Shown here: positions 8,935-18,533 of the stretch, piece by piece
Position numbering within the stretch: the stretch's first letter is position 1
Layout of the letters: the number at the start of each line of letters is the position of its first letter
DNA from: Deinococcus rubellus
GTDB lineage: Bacteria; Deinococcota; Deinococci; Deinococcales; Deinococcaceae
Direction: 5' to 3'
Assembly (NCBI RefSeq): GCF_025244745.1
Contig: NZ_CP104213.1
Span: 2,258,001-2,322,000 of the forward strand
Length of the DNA: 64,000 nt
Made by a program: the position numbers and the translations under genes
Notes under the pieces: model-generated
What the model was told of the DNA's origin: nothing
The model's database searches: none
Seen by the model: only the letters and a program-made list of their open reading frames with translations

Positions 8935-10506
8935 TCAGAACCGCTCGGTGACCGCCTTGAACTGCAAGAAGTTGCCCAGGTACTCCGGGCCGCCCGCCTT
9001 GCTGTCGGTGCCGGACATGTTGTAGCCGCCGAACGGCTGCACGCCCACGATGGCTCCGGTGATCTTGCGGTTGAAGTAAAGGTTGCCCACCTCGAACTCG
9101 GCGCGGGCCTGCTCCAGCCGGGCGCGGTTGCGGCTGCACACGCCGCCGGTCAGGCCATACTCGGTGGAGTTGGCGAGGTCGAGCGCGTGCTGGAAGTCGC
9201 GGGCGCGGAACACCGAGACCACCGGCCCGAAGATTTCCTCCTGGGCGATGCGAGCGTCCTGCGGCACGTCACCGAAGATGGTCGGCTGCACGTAGTGGCC
9301 TGTCTTGCCGCCGCACTCGCCGGGCGTCTCGCCGCCGGTCAGCAGTGTGGCCTCACCCTTGCCGATCTGCTGGTACTGGCCGATCTTGTCGAACGATTCC
9401 TGATTCACGACGGCGGTGACGTTGCAGTTGGCCTCACCAGTGCCGATGGTCAGCGCCTTGGTACGCTCCACGAAGGCATTGACCACCTCGTCGTACACGC
9501 TGTCCACCACGACCAGGCGGCTCATGGCGCTGCACTTCTGGCCGTTGAAGCCGAACGCGCCCTGCACCGCAGCGGTCACAGCGTTGGGCAAATCGGCGGT
9601 TTCGTCCACGATCAGGGCGTCCTTGCCGCCGAGTTCCATGATCACACGTTTGAGCCACTTCTGGCCCGGCTGGACCTTGGCCGCCGCCACGTTGATGTGC
9701 AGGCCCACGCTGCGCGAGCCGGTAAAGGTGATAAAGCGGGTCTTGGCGTGTTGGACAAGGTACTCGCCCACTTCCTCACCAACGCCCGGCAAAAATTGCA
9801 GCACGCCAGCGGGCATTCCAGCCTCGATCAGCACGTCCACGACGAACCCGGCAATCATGCCCGAATCCTCGGCAGGCTTGGCGATCACGCAGTTACCGGC
9901 GACAATCGGGGCGGCCAGCATCCCCACGAAAATGGCGTAAGGAAAGTTCCACGGCGAGATGCTCACGCCCACGCCCAGCGGAATCGACATCAGGCCGTTT
10001 TCTTCGCCGTCGAACCAGGTGGTCTCGGCGGCCCCGAAGCCCGAATACTTCATGGCCTCGCGGGCGTAGTACTCCAGGAAGTCGATGCCCTCGGCCACTT
10101 CCACATCGGCCTCGGCGTAGTTCTTGCCGACTTCCAGGGTCATCAGGGCACAAGCTTCCAGGCGGCGGCGTTTGAGGATGGCCGCTGCCTTGAGCAGAAT
10201 CCGGGCGCGGGCGTCCATGCTCCATGTTTTCCACTCGGCCCAGGCCACCCACGCGCCGTCGAGGGCACGCTGGGCGTCTTCAACGGTGGCCTTGGCGGTA
10301 CTGCCCACCACTTCGGAGGTGTCGCAGGGGTTGGTGCTGTAGAGCTTTTCAGCGGTGTCTACGCGCTCACCGTTGATGACCAGCGGGTAGTGCTTGCCCA
10401 GCAACTCGGCGCGAACTTTGGCGAGGGCCGCCTGATAAGCGTCCACGTTGGCCTGAAGGGTAAAATCGATGAAGGCCTGCGGGCGGTAGGGTTCAACTTT
10501 GATCAT
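8935..10506 (-). CDS. L-glutamate gamma-semialdehyde (P5C) dehydrogenase
   Basis: 523 residues of the ALDH4-like/RocA type. It oxidises glutamate semialdehyde to glutamate with NAD+, the second step of proline catabolism. The general base E291 (MELGGKDA) and nucleophile C325 ([12 protein letters not shown]) are intact, as are the oxyanion/cofactor motifs SPWNFPYAI and [14 protein letters not shown] precedes the ATG. It is the last gene of a four-gene operon with gntR, PRODH and an unknown protein. In Deinococcus-Thermus, PRODH and P5CDH are separate proteins rather than fused as PutA. Confidence 0.95.
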   Translation of the reverse strand: MIKVEPYRPQAFIDFTLQANVDAYQAALAKVRAELLGKHYPLVINGERVDTAEKLYSTNPCDTSEVVGSTAKATVEDAQRALDGAWVAWAEWKTWSMDARARILLKAAAILKRRRLEACALMTLEVGKNYAEADVEVAEGIDFLEYYAREAMKYSGFGAAETTWFDGEENGLMSIPLGVGVSISPWNFPYAIFVGMLAAPIVAGNCVIAKPAEDSGMIAGFVVDVLIEAGMPAGVLQFLPGVGEEVGEYLVQHAKTRFITFTGSRSVGLHINVAAAKVQPGQKWLKRVIMELGGKDALIVDETADLPNAVTAAVQGAFGFNGQKCSAMSRLVVVDSVYDEVVNAFVERTKALTIGTGEANCNVTAVVNQESFDKIGQYQQIGKGEATLLTGGETPGECGGKTGHYVQPTIFGDVPQDARIAQEEIFGPVVSVFRARDFQHALDLANSTEYGLTGGVCSRNRARLEQARAEFEVGNLYFNRKITGAIVGVQPFGGYNMSGTDSKAGGPEYLGNFLQFKAVTERF

Positions 10507-10539
10507 GGAATACTCCTTAATAAACGGTGTAACAAACGG

Positions 10540-10953
10540 TCAAGCTAAATCAAACAGCGACTCGTTCGGCAAATCTAGTCGCCGCATCTGGGCGTCTACC
10601 TGCGGCAGGCCCTGCGGATACAACTGGGCGGCCACCTGACTCAGAAACTCGCGGGGGTGTTCGGGCAAATTGGGCAGACGGCCCAGCAAGAACCAGTTCA
10701 GGTCGCGGTCGTCGAACTCGGATAAGGCGTAGGCCCAGGTGCGGGCCAGCGCGGCGTCCTGCGTTTCGCTGAGGCTGTCCAGGCTGGGCAGCAGCAACTG
10801 AGCCACATATACGGCATCCTCGGAGCGCTGCGGATCGAAGGCCGACAGCGCGTGGTCGGCCTCACCAGAACGTGTCGTCCAGCCGAGCAACCCAAAAAAC
10901 TGGCCCAGGTAAAAGCCGTTGATGTGGTCAGGATCAGGAAAGTGGGCGCTCAT
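10540..10953 (-). CDS. Unknown protein inside the proline catabolic operon
   Basis: 137 residues, acidic, soluble and rich in Leu/Asp. It sits between the proline dehydrogenase stop (11 bp gap) and the P5C dehydrogenase start (33 bp gap). I recognise no domain. The segment WAYALSEFDDRDLNWFLLGRLPNLPEHPREFL is well-formed protein sequence and codon use matches the neighbours. Tight linkage on both sides suggests a role connected to proline degradation, for example assembly or regulation, but there is no direct evidence. Confidence 0.8.
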   Translation of the reverse strand: MSAHFPDPDHINGFYLGQFFGLLGWTTRSGEADHALSAFDPQRSEDAVYVAQLLLPSLDSLSETQDAALARTWAYALSEFDDRDLNWFLLGRLPNLPEHPREFLSQVAAQLYPQGLPQVDAQMRRLDLPNESLFDLA

Positions 10954-10964
10954 GGGACGCGGCC

Positions 10965-11897
10965 TCAGCCGCCGAACATGCCGCGCAGCACGAACAGGGC
11001 GTTGCTGGGGCGCTCGGCGATGCGGCGCGAGAAGTAGGGATACCAGTCGTGGCCGTAGGGGATGTACGCCCGGACACGGTAGCCCTCGCTCGCCAGCTGC
11101 TTTTGCAGGTCGCGGCGCACCCCGTAGAGCAGCTGAAACTCGAACTGCTCGCGCGGAATGCCGTGCGCCAGCACGAACATCTTCACGTCGTCGATGATGC
11201 CGCCGTCGTGGGTGGCGACGTTGGTGTAATTGCCAGCCTTGAGGTTGGCGTAGACCAGTCTGCGGTAGCTGGCATCGATGTCGGCCTTGTCCTGCATGGC
11301 GACGCTCTCCGGCTCCAGATATGCGCCCTTGACGATTCGCAGATTGGGCTTGAGGTCGGCCAGCGCGGCCAGGTCAGCCGCCGTGCGGTGAAGGTAGCTT
11401 TGCAGCACCGTGCCGACGAAGTCGTGGCCGAACTCCTGCGACAGCGTCCGGAACTGCGCCAGGGTCACGTCCACGCGGGGGTGATCTTCCATATCCAGCG
11501 CCAGGAATCCGCCGTGCGGTTTGGCGCGACTGATAATGCGGCGGGCGTTGATCAGACCCAGATCCTCGCCGTCTACCGTCAGGCCCTGACCCAGGCCCGA
11601 CAGTTTGACGGTGATGTACGGCTGAACGCCAGCGGCGGCGGCCTGATCAACCAGGCTCAGAATCTGCTCGGCAAAAGCATTGGCGGTGTCGGGACTGTCC
11701 ACGAACTCACCGAGCAGGTCCAGCAGCCCGCCGATGCCGTCTTTTTGCAGGTCCTTGACCGCCTGAATGATGTCGTCGGCCTGGTGGCCCGCCACGAAGC
11801 GCTGGGCCAGGCCCCACCCGCGTGAGCGCATGACACCCTCAACCGCCTTGTTTCCGGCCACCGTCAGTATCGTCTTGCGGTAGAGCTGCTCGATCAT
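10965..11897 (-). CDS. Proline dehydrogenase (PRODH, monofunctional)
   Basis: 310 residues, a (beta/alpha)8 FAD enzyme that oxidises L-proline to pyrroline-5-carboxylate at the membrane. The active-site arginine pair is present in [12 protein letters not shown] near the C-terminus, as are the conserved LSGLG, DMEDH and KGAYLEP motifs that bind FAD and substrate. The length equals the Deinococcus/Thermus single-function enzyme. Its ATG overlaps the gntR stop (ATGA) and AGGAG lies within the gntR end, so the regulator and enzyme are co-translated. Confidence 0.95.
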   Translation of the reverse strand: MIEQLYRKTILTVAGNKAVEGVMRSRGWGLAQRFVAGHQADDIIQAVKDLQKDGIGGLLDLLGEFVDSPDTANAFAEQILSLVDQAAAAGVQPYITVKLSGLGQGLTVDGEDLGLINARRIISRAKPHGGFLALDMEDHPRVDVTLAQFRTLSQEFGHDFVGTVLQSYLHRTAADLAALADLKPNLRIVKGAYLEPESVAMQDKADIDASYRRLVYANLKAGNYTNVATHDGGIIDDVKMFVLAHGIPREQFEFQLLYGVRRDLQKQLASEGYRVRAYIPYGHDWYPYFSRRIAERPSNALFVLRGMFGG

Positions 11898-12598
11898 GCT
11901 GTTTCTCCTGTGTGGGCGGCGTGCGCCGGGGCGGCCCCAAGATCGGCCAGCACCAGCGCGCCAAAAGTGCGGACGTGATGCCGGGCGGCCTGGCGGGCAG
12001 CCTGGGCGTCCCGGCTCAGCACGGCCTCCAGAATGGCGGCGTGCTGATCATGGGTGTGAATGTAGGCGTTGGAGGTGCGGGTCTGGTGTTTGATCAAGGC
12101 CACCCGCACTTCCAGGTCGCGGCAGAGCGAGAGCAGCACGGCGTTGTGGGCGGCCTCCACCACACGGCGGTGAAAGGCCAGATCCAGCAGGGTCTGCTCG
12201 CGGTAATCGCCAGGCGCGGCGTGGTCGAGCTGGGCCAGCGCCGAGCGCAGGGCAGCAGCGTCGCCGACGTTGTGATGCTCCGCCGCCAGGGCCGCCGCCA
12301 GACCGTCGAGTTCTTCGCGGACCACGTAGGTTTCGGTAATTTCCGGCAGGCCCAGCCGCCGCACCCGCACGCCCTTGTTGGCCTCGGTATCAATCAACCC
12401 GTCCTGGGTCAGCCGCATCATGGCCTCGCGGACCGGGGTCCGGCTGACCCCCAGCCGTGCGCCGAGTTCGACCTCGCCCAGCCGCTCGCCCGGCAGAAAC
12501 TCGCCGCCCAGAATGGCCCCGCGCAGGTGCTGGTAGACGCCTTCGCGCACCAGCGTCGGGCGCTCGAAAACTGGCGGCTTCACCTCACTCAGCGTCAT
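11894..12598 (-). CDS. GntR-family (FadR/FCD) regulator of proline catabolism
   Basis: 234 residues: an N-terminal winged helix (about 20-85, with the recognition segment [17 protein letters not shown]) and a C-terminal FCD effector domain whose metal-binding pattern is visible as DLAFHRRVV and [11 protein letters not shown] plus RHHVR. It heads the operon and is co-translated with PRODH, so it probably senses a proline-pathway metabolite and controls its own operon. A perfect palindrome of the FCD-operator type (ATTGTATACAAT) overlaps the -10 region immediately upstream. Whether it represses or activates is not shown. Confidence 0.92.
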   Translation of the reverse strand: MTLSEVKPPVFERPTLVREGVYQHLRGAILGGEFLPGERLGEVELGARLGVSRTPVREAMMRLTQDGLIDTEANKGVRVRRLGLPEITETYVVREELDGLAAALAAEHHNVGDAAALRSALAQLDHAAPGDYREQTLLDLAFHRRVVEAAHNAVLLSLCRDLEVRVALIKHQTRTSNAYIHTHDQHAAILEAVLSRDAQAARQAARHHVRTFGALVLADLGAAPAHAAHTGETA

Positions 12599-12604
12599 GT
12601 GGAT

Positions 12605-12634
12605 ATTGTATACAATCCTGGCCGCGCTTGTAAA
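12605..12634 (-). promoter_or_regulatory. Promoter and GntR operator of the proline operon
   Basis: Minus-strand -35 TTTACA (12629-12634), 18-bp spacer, -10 TACAAT (12605-12610), then 6 nt to the gntR ATG. The 12-bp perfect palindrome ATTGTATACAAT (12605-12616) covers the -10 box and matches the TTGTnTACAA-like operator of FCD regulators. This suggests autorepression and a leaderless transcript. Confidence 0.65.
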
Positions 12635-12660
12635 GACGACGATGCCGCGCCGCCCAGCAC

Positions 12661-13044
12661 CTACTCGACGTAAGGCGATTCAATCGGGAAAATCCGCTCA
12701 GCCAGGCCACGCACGCCTTCCTTTCCGGCCCGCTGCTGACAGCTCTCGGTGGCGATGCACAATGTCAGGTAGCGGCTGCGGCGCGCGCCCACCACCACCC
12801 GGTACAAGGCGGCCTCGCTGCGTGAGCGGGTGTAGTGGCATAGATCGCAGTGCAGGGCCTTGTTGCCCTTGGGATCAATCGGCGTGAACTCGGCGAGTTG
12901 CGCGCCGCTGATCAGCGCCAGTCGGCCATCCGCCACCGGGTAGAGGCCCAGCGTCTCGCGGGGAATGTGGGCGTCGCCGAACAGTTCCCGCGCCGTTTCC
13001 GGGAACAGTTCGCGCAGCAGGTCGTGTTCGGTGTGATCGCTCAT
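12661..13044 (-). CDS. FBP-type treble-clef zinc protein
   Basis: 127 residues. The middle carries [27 protein letters not shown] followed by [13 protein letters not shown], a four-cysteine treble-clef zinc finger as in the FBP/FusB C-terminal domain. FusB proteins bind EF-G and rescue ribosomes stalled by fusidic acid; most FBP-domain proteins in other bacteria are uncharacterised, so a ribosome-related role is only a suggestion. The start is the ATG at 13042-13044, 7 nt after a TATACT box; the 11 upstream codons of the open frame are discarded on that basis. Confidence 0.75.
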   Translation of the reverse strand: MSDHTEHDLLRELFPETARELFGDAHIPRETLGLYPVADGRLALISGAQLAEFTPIDPKGNKALHCDLCHYTRSRSEAALYRVVVGARRSRYLTLCIATESCQQRAGKEGVRGLAERIFPIESPYVE

Positions 13045-13051
13045 GCCCAGC

Positions 13052-13057
13052 AGTATA
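13052..13057 (-). promoter_or_regulatory. TANNNT -10 box for the FBP-type gene
   Basis: TATACT on the minus strand ends 7 nt before the ATG. It overlaps a T6 tract that follows a hairpin (13063-13091). Confidence 0.45.
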
Positions 13058-13062
13058 AAAAA

Positions 13063-13091
13063 GGCGGCTCCCGGCAATGGAAGTTGCCGCC
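13063..13091 (-). terminator. Possible minus-strand terminator/insulator hairpin
   Basis: GGCGGC and GCCGCC arms, followed on the minus strand by TTTTTT, lie just upstream of the FBP-type gene and opposite the recO leader. It could stop antisense transcription coming from recO. Confidence 0.35.
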
Positions 13092-13200
13092 CCTTTTCCG
13101 CTGCGAGTCCCTCCGAACGGGCAGGCTCTTTTCCGAACCGTAACGAGAACGCCCCCCTTATTCTGCTCAGGCGCTAACATCTTGGAGTGAGAAGCAGAGC

Positions 13201-13956
13201 TTGAGCACGCGCAGCACCAACCGCAGCGGCATCGTCATGCGCCGCAGGGTCACCCCGGCGGGCGACATCATCGTGACGCTCTTGACGCCGCAGGGCAAGA
13301 TCAAGGCGATTGCGCGCGGCGGGGTGCGCGGACCGCAGGCCAGCCACCTGAACCTGTTTCACCACGTCGGCGTGCAGCTCTACCAGACGCCGCAAAACGA
13401 CCTCGCCACTGTCAAGCAGAGCATTCTGGAAGGCGCGCTGCCGCATCTGTGTGAACCGGAGCGCCACCCCTACGCCCACCTGCTCTCGGAACTGGCCGAC
13501 GCGCTGTTTCAGGAGGGCGAGTTCTCGGAGCAGGCCTTCGACCTCTACGCCGGGGCGCTGCGGGGGGTGTCGCACCACGCCGACCCCGAATGGGTGGCAC
13601 TGGTCATGAGTTACAAGCTGCTCTCGCTGGCCGGTTTCGCGCCGCGCACCCGCCAGTGCGCCCGCTGCGGCACTGCCGACCCGGCGTACCCCGATCCGCT
13701 GGGCGGGCAACTGCTGTGCGGAGCCTGCTCCAATCAGCCGCCGCACCCCGCCGAGCGCCTCGAATTTCTGCGCGAAGTCCCCAGGCGCAGCGTGCGGGCC
13801 TCGATGGACGCGCCGCTGCCGCCCGAGCAGCGCCCCGGCGTGTGGCGCGCTTTGGAGCGCTTCGTCACGGTGCAGATCGGCCAGGTACAGAGCTGGCGGG
13901 CACTGGTGGGCAGCCCAGCGATAAGCAGTGCTGTGGGAGAAGCGGCGCTGGTCTGA
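13201..13956 (+). CDS. recO: DNA repair protein RecO
   Basis: 251 residues: an N-terminal OB-fold ([34 protein letters not shown]), a helical middle and a CxxC...CxxC zinc site (CARCGTADP and LLCGACS). RecO anneals single strands and loads RecA with RecF/RecR, and is central to recombination repair in Deinococcus, which lacks RecBC. The start is TTG at 13201; upstream GGAG is 12-15 nt away, so the exact start is less certain than the gene. It is transcribed divergently from the FBP-type gene. Confidence 0.95.
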   Translation: MSTRSTNRSGIVMRRRVTPAGDIIVTLLTPQGKIKAIARGGVRGPQASHLNLFHHVGVQLYQTPQNDLATVKQSILEGALPHLCEPERHPYAHLLSELADALFQEGEFSEQAFDLYAGALRGVSHHADPEWVALVMSYKLLSLAGFAPRTRQCARCGTADPAYPDPLGGQLLCGACSNQPPHPAERLEFLREVPRRSVRASMDAPLPPEQRPGVWRALERFVTVQIGQVQSWRALVGSPAISSAVGEAALV

Positions 13957-13978
13957 GGCCGGGTATACTCCGGGCCTC

Positions 13979-14536
13979 ATGTCCACAATTGCAATCATTT
14001 CAAGGCTGAGCGCTCTGCCGCTTCTGACGCTGGCGAGCGCCCTGGCCGTTCCGCTGACCCGTACCACCGCTCCCTTCCAGGCTGACGTGCCCGCCGGGTG
14101 GGCCCAGCGCGCCTATCCCAACGACCTGCCCGGCATTCTGGTGGTTGCGCCAGGCACGCCGCCGCCGGTGGTACTGCAACTGTTCTACGCGCCCTACAAG
14201 AGCACCGGCAACGACGCCAAGGCCCTCAGCGAGTTTATTGGCGGCTTGGAAGGCTCCATGAGCGGCGACGGCCGGGGCACCGTCAAACGCCTCAGCACGC
14301 GCCCAGTCACTGTCGGCGGCATCAAGGGTACCCAGCGCGAATATGACCTGACCGTCAAGGCCAACGGGGTCACGGTTCACACCAGCATCTGGTACGGCGT
14401 CAGCGCCAGAAACCTGCTGTCGTTTCAGTCCACCTACGCCAAGCAGGCGACCCCGGCCCAGAAAGGAGCGCTGGGCAAAATGCTGAGCAGCATCAAGTTC
14501 AAGGAGCGCTCAACTTCAGGAAATGCTGACCGCTGA
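13979..14536 (+). CDS. Secreted protein of unknown function
   Basis: 185 residues from the ATG at 13979. A signal peptide (LSALPLLTLASALAVPL) is followed by a soluble domain of about 150 residues that begins with PFQADVPAGWAQRAYPNDLPGILVVAPG and contains TVGGIKGTQREYDLT and TVHTSIWYGVSARNLLSFQSTY. The pattern resembles PsbP/DcrB-like lipoprotein domains, but I do not claim the family. TATACT at 13964-13969 lies 9 nt upstream. Its last 21 bp overlap the end of the convergent tdk gene. Confidence 0.75.
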   Translation: MSTIAIISRLSALPLLTLASALAVPLTRTTAPFQADVPAGWAQRAYPNDLPGILVVAPGTPPPVVLQLFYAPYKSTGNDAKALSEFIGGLEGSMSGDGRGTVKRLSTRPVTVGGIKGTQREYDLTVKANGVTVHTSIWYGVSARNLLSFQSTYAKQATPAQKGALGKMLSSIKFKERSTSGNADR

Positions 14537-15139
14537 CCGCACCTGATGGTGAACGCGGCACCTGGCCTCATACGCTTCCTGCGCGCCGACCAGCACCACC
14601 GGGTCGTCGAAGCGGGCCGGAACGCCGCCGATCAGCCGCTGGGTCCGGGTGGCGGGTGCGCCGCAGACCATGCAGATGGCCGTCAGCTTCTCCACGCTCT
14701 CGGCCCTGGAGAGCAGCTCGGGCATCACACCGAACGGTTCACCCCGGAAGTCGAGGTCCAGACCCGCCAGAATGACCCGCACACCCTGGTCGGCCAGTTC
14801 CAGCGCGAGCGGCACCAGCCCGGCGTCGAAGAACTGCGCCTCGTCGAAGGCAACGACCTGAGGCAGATCAGTGGGCAGGCCGAACAGACCGCCCTCGCCG
14901 CTGAGGTAGGCGCGGGCCTCCTGGGTGCTGCCCACCGCCACCGCCTCGGCGCTCTGGCCGGAGTGGCTGGCGACGCGGGTCAGGTGGTAGCGGGTGTCGA
15001 TGGCAGGCTTGAACACCACCGCGCGCTGCCGGGCAATCACCGAGCGGTTGACCCGGCGGATCAGTTCCTCAGATTTACCGCTGAACATCGGGCCGACGAT
15101 CACTTCCAGGTGGCCGCCGGAGTAGGGAGACTTGAGCAT
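14516..15139 (-). CDS. tdk: Thymidine kinase
   Basis: 207 residues of the type II bacterial TK1 family. It phosphorylates thymidine to dTMP in the salvage pathway. Features: P-loop GPMFSGKSEEL (residues 16-26), Walker B VVAFDEAQFF, the lasso/zinc site with CMVCG and a second CRVHH pair, and the DLDFRGEPF motif. The C-terminus overlaps the convergent upstream gene by 21 bp. A TACACT box lies 10 nt upstream of the ATG. Confidence 0.95.
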   Translation of the reverse strand: MLKSPYSGGHLEVIVGPMFSGKSEELIRRVNRSVIARQRAVVFKPAIDTRYHLTRVASHSGQSAEAVAVGSTQEARAYLSGEGGLFGLPTDLPQVVAFDEAQFFDAGLVPLALELADQGVRVILAGLDLDFRGEPFGVMPELLSRAESVEKLTAICMVCGAPATRTQRLIGGVPARFDDPVVLVGAQEAYEARCRVHHQVRSAVSIS

Positions 15140-15178
15140 GACGTTTGGGAGTGTAGCAGCCCTGCCCCAGCGGTTGGT

Positions 15179-15901
15179 CTACTCTGCACTGCCGAGATCG
15201 ATCCAGCCGCGTTTGATGCCGTAGAGCACCGCCTCGGTGCGGCTGCCCACATCCAGCTTGGAAAAGATGTTGGCCAGATGCACCTGCACGGTGCGCGGCG
15301 AGATGTCGAGGTCGCGGGCGATTTCCTTGTTGGTGCGGCCCGTGGCGGCAATCCGCAGCACTTCCAGTTCGCGCGGCGAAAGCGACTCGTCCACCGGGCT
15401 GGGCGTGCTCTGGGCGCTGAAGCGCTTGAGAACCTTGCGGGCCACTGCCGGAGTCAGGGCGCTCTCCCCCGCCGCCACCGCCCGCACCGCGCCGAGCAGT
15501 TCCTCCTCACCGGCATTCTTGAGCAGGTAGCCTGCCGCCCCCGCTTCCAGCAGCGCGAAAATGTAGGCGTCGTCGTCGTAACTGGTCAACACGAGGATGC
15601 CCACGCCGGGCCGCTCGGCCTTAATCAGCTTGGTGGCCTCAATGCCGTTCATGCCGGGCATCGAGACGTCCATCAGAATGACGTCGGGCCTCAGTTCACG
15701 GGCACGCACAACCGCCAGCTCACCGCTGTCGGCCTCGCCCACGACATGTAGATCGCTCTGACCCTCCAGCAGCTCGCGGGTGCCCTTGCGGACCACCGGA
15801 TGATCGTCTACCAGCAGCAGCGAAATGGCGTTGCCGCGCAGAGCGGCCTGCGCCTCAGTCGCGGTGGTCCCCTGGGCCTGAAGGTCGGTTGGAAAGTCCA
15901 T
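15179..15901 (-). CDS. NarL/FixJ-type two-component response regulator
   Basis: 240 residues: a receiver domain ([12 protein letters not shown], phospho-acceptor D78 in [10 protein letters not shown]128 in YLLKNA) and a C-terminal LuxR-type helix-turn-helix ([40 protein letters not shown]) that binds DNA. The first ~25 residues are a variable extension; the ATG at 15899-15901 is the first plausible start because the open frame beyond it enters non-coding sequence. No histidine kinase is next to it, as the upstream side has been occupied by insertion sequences. The cognate kinase may be elsewhere or lost. Confidence 0.9.
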   Translation of the reverse strand: MDFPTDLQAQGTTATEAQAALRGNAISLLLVDDHPVVRKGTRELLEGQSDLHVVGEADSGELAVVRARELRPDVILMDVSMPGMNGIEATKLIKAERPGVGILVLTSYDDDAYIFALLEAGAAGYLLKNAGEEELLGAVRAVAAGESALTPAVARKVLKRFSAQSTPSPVDESLSPRELEVLRIAATGRTNKEIARDLDISPRTVQVHLANIFSKLDVGSRTEAVLYGIKRGWIDLGSAE

Positions 15902-16111
15902 GCCCGGCAGTCTAGAGCATGCACTCCAGCACGCACTCCGCGCCCAGGGAGGCGGAGTGCGGCAAGGGCGGGGCAGGACCACAATAATGAGGACGCGCCA
16001 CTCAACTTTATGTCCGACAGCGCGTTCCAGATCACTACGGCGAGTTGGATAGAGTAAGGCATCAGCGGGGACGTCTGCCCCCACAGCAAACGTCCGGAAG
16101 CCCAGTCGTCT
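15902..16111. other. Region between response regulator and IS66 remnant
   Basis: About 210 bp without a supported gene. It contains an inverted repeat around GCACTCCGC...GCGGAGTGC (15940-15961). The boundary of the old IS66 element is not recognisable. Confidence 0.35.
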
Positions 16112-16726
16112 GAGGTACTGGCCGAACTTCAGGCGATCAAGGCCCGCCTCAATCGAGAGAGCGCAACCTCCGGTCAGCCGCCCAGCCGGGACACTCTGTA
16201 GAAGGCCCAGGGGTGGGCAAGACCCTCAAGATGGCTGACCGTCCCGATGAGATCATTTCATTGAGGCCCACTGGGCAGTGCGGGTGCGGCCATGCGTGGG
16301 AGACGGTGGAGGTCCAGGGACAGATACAGGTGGCCTGCCGGAACTCCGCTTGCAGGTAAGCGCGCACCGCGCAAACGTCAAAATCTGCCCAGGGTGTGGG
16401 CACCATTAGCACGCACCCTTTCCAGATGACGTCCCTGGCCAACTACAGTACGGACCACAGGTGCATGGAATGGCGGTCTACCTGAAGACGGCACACTTCG
16501 TGCCGCTGGAACGCACGACAAAGATTCTCGAAGCCGTGTGCGGAGCGCGTTCCAGTGAAGGCATCATCGTCCTGAACCCCAGTCTGGCCGCAGCGCAGCT
16601 GGAGGGAATTGAGCCGCAGTTGAAAGCCGCACGCCTTCAGCGACGCGTCCTGCACACCGACGAGACCAGCAGCATCTTGGCCAGAACGGACCCCAGTAGG
16701 GGCCTAAGGTCTGTCTGGCTGAGTTT

Positions 16727-17161
16727 TCAGAGCCAGAGGACAATGCACGCAACGTGTACAACGGCTAAAAACTGATGTCCACGTTTTTCGTAGCGGGTGG
16801 CGAGTGCTCTAAAATCCTTGAGCCGATTGATGTTGCATTCCACCACCTGGCGGCCCTTGTCGGCTTCAGCGTCGAATTTCGGGGGCCGACCTCCACGACT
16901 GCCCTTCTTCAACCGCGCTTTCTTGGCATCCTTGCGTTCAGGACAAACACAGACGATCTTGCGGCTCCGCAGTTGCTGACGGTACTTCCGTGCACCGTAC
17001 GCACGATCTACACGCACCATCGGCGGACGCTTCCGAGGGCGGCCCGGACCGGGCCGCCGGATGCAGACCTCGTCAAGGAGGGGAAGCAGGTAGGTCGGGT
17101 CGCTGGCCTGACCCTCCGACACCAGCACGGCCAACGGGCGGCGTTTTCCCTCGGTCAGCAC
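16727..17161 (-). CDS. IS5-family transposase, second frame (orfB)
   Basis: C-terminal part of the DDE transposase. It holds the second Asp in [12 protein letters not shown] and the Glu in [21 protein letters not shown], the IS5/IS427 pattern. Read in this frame further upstream, the sequence gives [22 protein letters not shown], which is the conserved core that joins orfA to orfB. It is therefore produced by -1 frameshifting from orfA at an A6 run (17223-17228) rather than from its own start. 144 codons remain after the nominal start. Confidence 0.8.
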   Translation of the reverse strand: MLTEGKRRPLAVLVSEGQASDPTYLLPLLDEVCIRRPGPGRPRKRPPMVRVDRAYGARKYRQQLRSRKIVCVCPERKDAKKARLKKGSRGGRPPKFDAEADKGRQVVECNINRLKDFRALATRYEKRGHQFLAVVHVACIVLWL

Positions 17162-17586
17162 GTGGATCTTGCTGTTTCGTCCTCCACGGCTGATGCCGAG
17201 CCACTCATCGTTGAGTGCCCCCTTTTTTCCAGCTTAGCTGGCTGTTTTCGTGCGCCCACCGCAGCGCGGTGGGCTTTACAACTGGTGCTATCCAGGGACG
17301 CGCCGTCCCAATCAATCTTTCCCTGAGCATCTTCCTTGACCTGGAGGGCCACGAGGACGCGTTTCCAGGTGCCATCGCGTGACCAGCGGGTGAAGCGATC
17401 CCAACACGTTTCCCAGGGGCCATACCGTTCTGGGATGTCCCGCCACGGTGCTCCCGTCTTCAGCCGCCAGAGAATGCCATTGGTGACCGGCAGATGCGGC
17501 TTGTAGGCATGTCCGTGCCGGGGGTTACCTGGCCATTCAGGCTCCAGTTTTGCCCATTGTTCCGGCGTGAGATCTGTTCTGCCCAT
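17155..17586 (-). CDS. IS5-family transposase, first frame (orfA)
   Basis: 143 residues from the ATG at 17584-17586. It carries the DUF4096-like N-terminal domain of IS5 transposases ([50 protein letters not shown]) and the first catalytic Asp in [16 protein letters not shown]. Beyond the A6 run at 17223-17228 the zero frame degenerates, whereas the -1 frame carries on as orfB. This is the normal arrangement for IS427-group elements. Confidence 0.82.
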   Translation of the reverse strand: MGRTDLTPEQWAKLEPEWPGNPRHGHAYKPHLPVTNGILWRLKTGAPWRDIPERYGPWETCWDRFTRWSRDGTWKRVLVALQVKEDAQGKIDWDGASLDSTSCKAHRAAVGARKQPAKLEKRGHSTMSGSASAVEDETARSTC

Positions 17587-18020
17587 GACAGACGACTCTA
17601 TCAAACTTAGCCAGACAGACCCTAGCCGCAAAGTCACTGGCAAGCTCCATTGGATGCATGTGGTGAGCTGAACGCAGCCCACGCTGTAGGGCCACCCCCC
17701 GAGCAAGGCTTCGCCGCGCTGAAGACCAGGAACGTACTGCCGCAGTTCAAGGGCGTCGTGGTACACGATACCTGGAGCCCGTTGTTCAAGATTTCCGCTC
17801 AGCATGCCCTATACGGGGCTCACCTGCTACGCGAACTGCGCGGCCTAACCGTGATGCTCGGCCAAGTGTGGGTATGAGAGCTTCGGGACGCACTGCGCTT
17901 GGTACATCACCCACCGCAGTGAGGCACGCTGACCACCGAGATCAAGATCGCCTTTGAACACCGGCTCGGTTCCCTACTATTGATACGGGCATAAATTCAG
18001 GTTGCTAAACTGGGCAGGAT

Positions 18021-18533
18021 ATGGCAGCCTGGCAACCTTCGAAATACACGCGTGCTCAGCTTGAGGAGCGGCGTCTCGCAGCGCTCCCCATAATCCAGGC
18101 AGGTGACACACCCAACCAGCAGATTGCCGATACCTTCGGTGTCTCGATCAATACCATTTACAGCTGGAAAGAACGGCTTCGCTACCAGGGCGGACTAGAA
18201 GCGACCCCTACTACCGGTCGTCCGTCCCGGCTAACCAGTGAACAACGCCAACAGCTCTGCACCCTCCTGCAGGAGGGTGCGCGTGCTCACCACTTCCCGG
18301 ATGAGACCTGGACGACGCCCCGTGTCCGTGACCTCATTGGTCGTCAGCTCGGGGTGTGGTACCACGTTGACCACGTTCGCAAGCTGCTCCATCAACTGGG
18401 CTTCTCTCTCCAACGACCTCAGAAAGGCGCTTTGGAACAGAACGAGCAGGCCGTGAGAACCTGGGTGCAGATCACGCGCCCAGAGGTCGAAAAAAAAGGT
18501 CGAGGACGGCGCAACGTTGATTTATCTGGATGA
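18021..18533 (+). CDS. IS630-family transposase, N-terminal frame (orfA)
   Basis: 170 codons encoding the DNA-binding half: a helix-turn-helix (NQQIADTFGVSINTIYSWKERLRYQGG, about residues 30-56) and a second winged-helix region (TWTTPRVRDLIGRQLGVWYHVDHVRKLLHQLGFS) as in IS630 transposases. After an A8 run (18490-18497) this frame runs into ~16 unrelated residues and stops. The catalytic half is in the +1 frame. Confidence 0.82.
   Translation: MAAWQPSKYTRAQLEERRLAALPIIQAGDTPNQQIADTFGVSINTIYSWKERLRYQGGLEATPTTGRPSRLTSEQRQQLCTLLQEGARAHHFPDETWTTPRVRDLIGRQLGVWYHVDHVRKLLHQLGFSLQRPQKGALEQNEQAVRTWVQITRPEVEKKGRGRRNVDLSG

Larger units (their letters stand above)
16708..17622 (-). mobile_element. IS5-family (IS427-like) insertion sequence
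   Basis: About 915 bp, bounded by inverted repeats that begin GGTCTGTCTGGCT(G/A)AGTTT at both ends. It is flanked by TA on each side (16705-16706 and 17624-17625, if one extra terminal base is included), consistent with a short target duplication. It encodes a transposase in two overlapping frames and sits within the IS66 remnant. Confidence 0.85.

Noticed and set aside
8875..10548. 557-codon open frame antisense to P5C dehydrogenase
   Set aside because: Shadow frame from high GC; it crosses the minus-strand terminator and has no recognisable domain.
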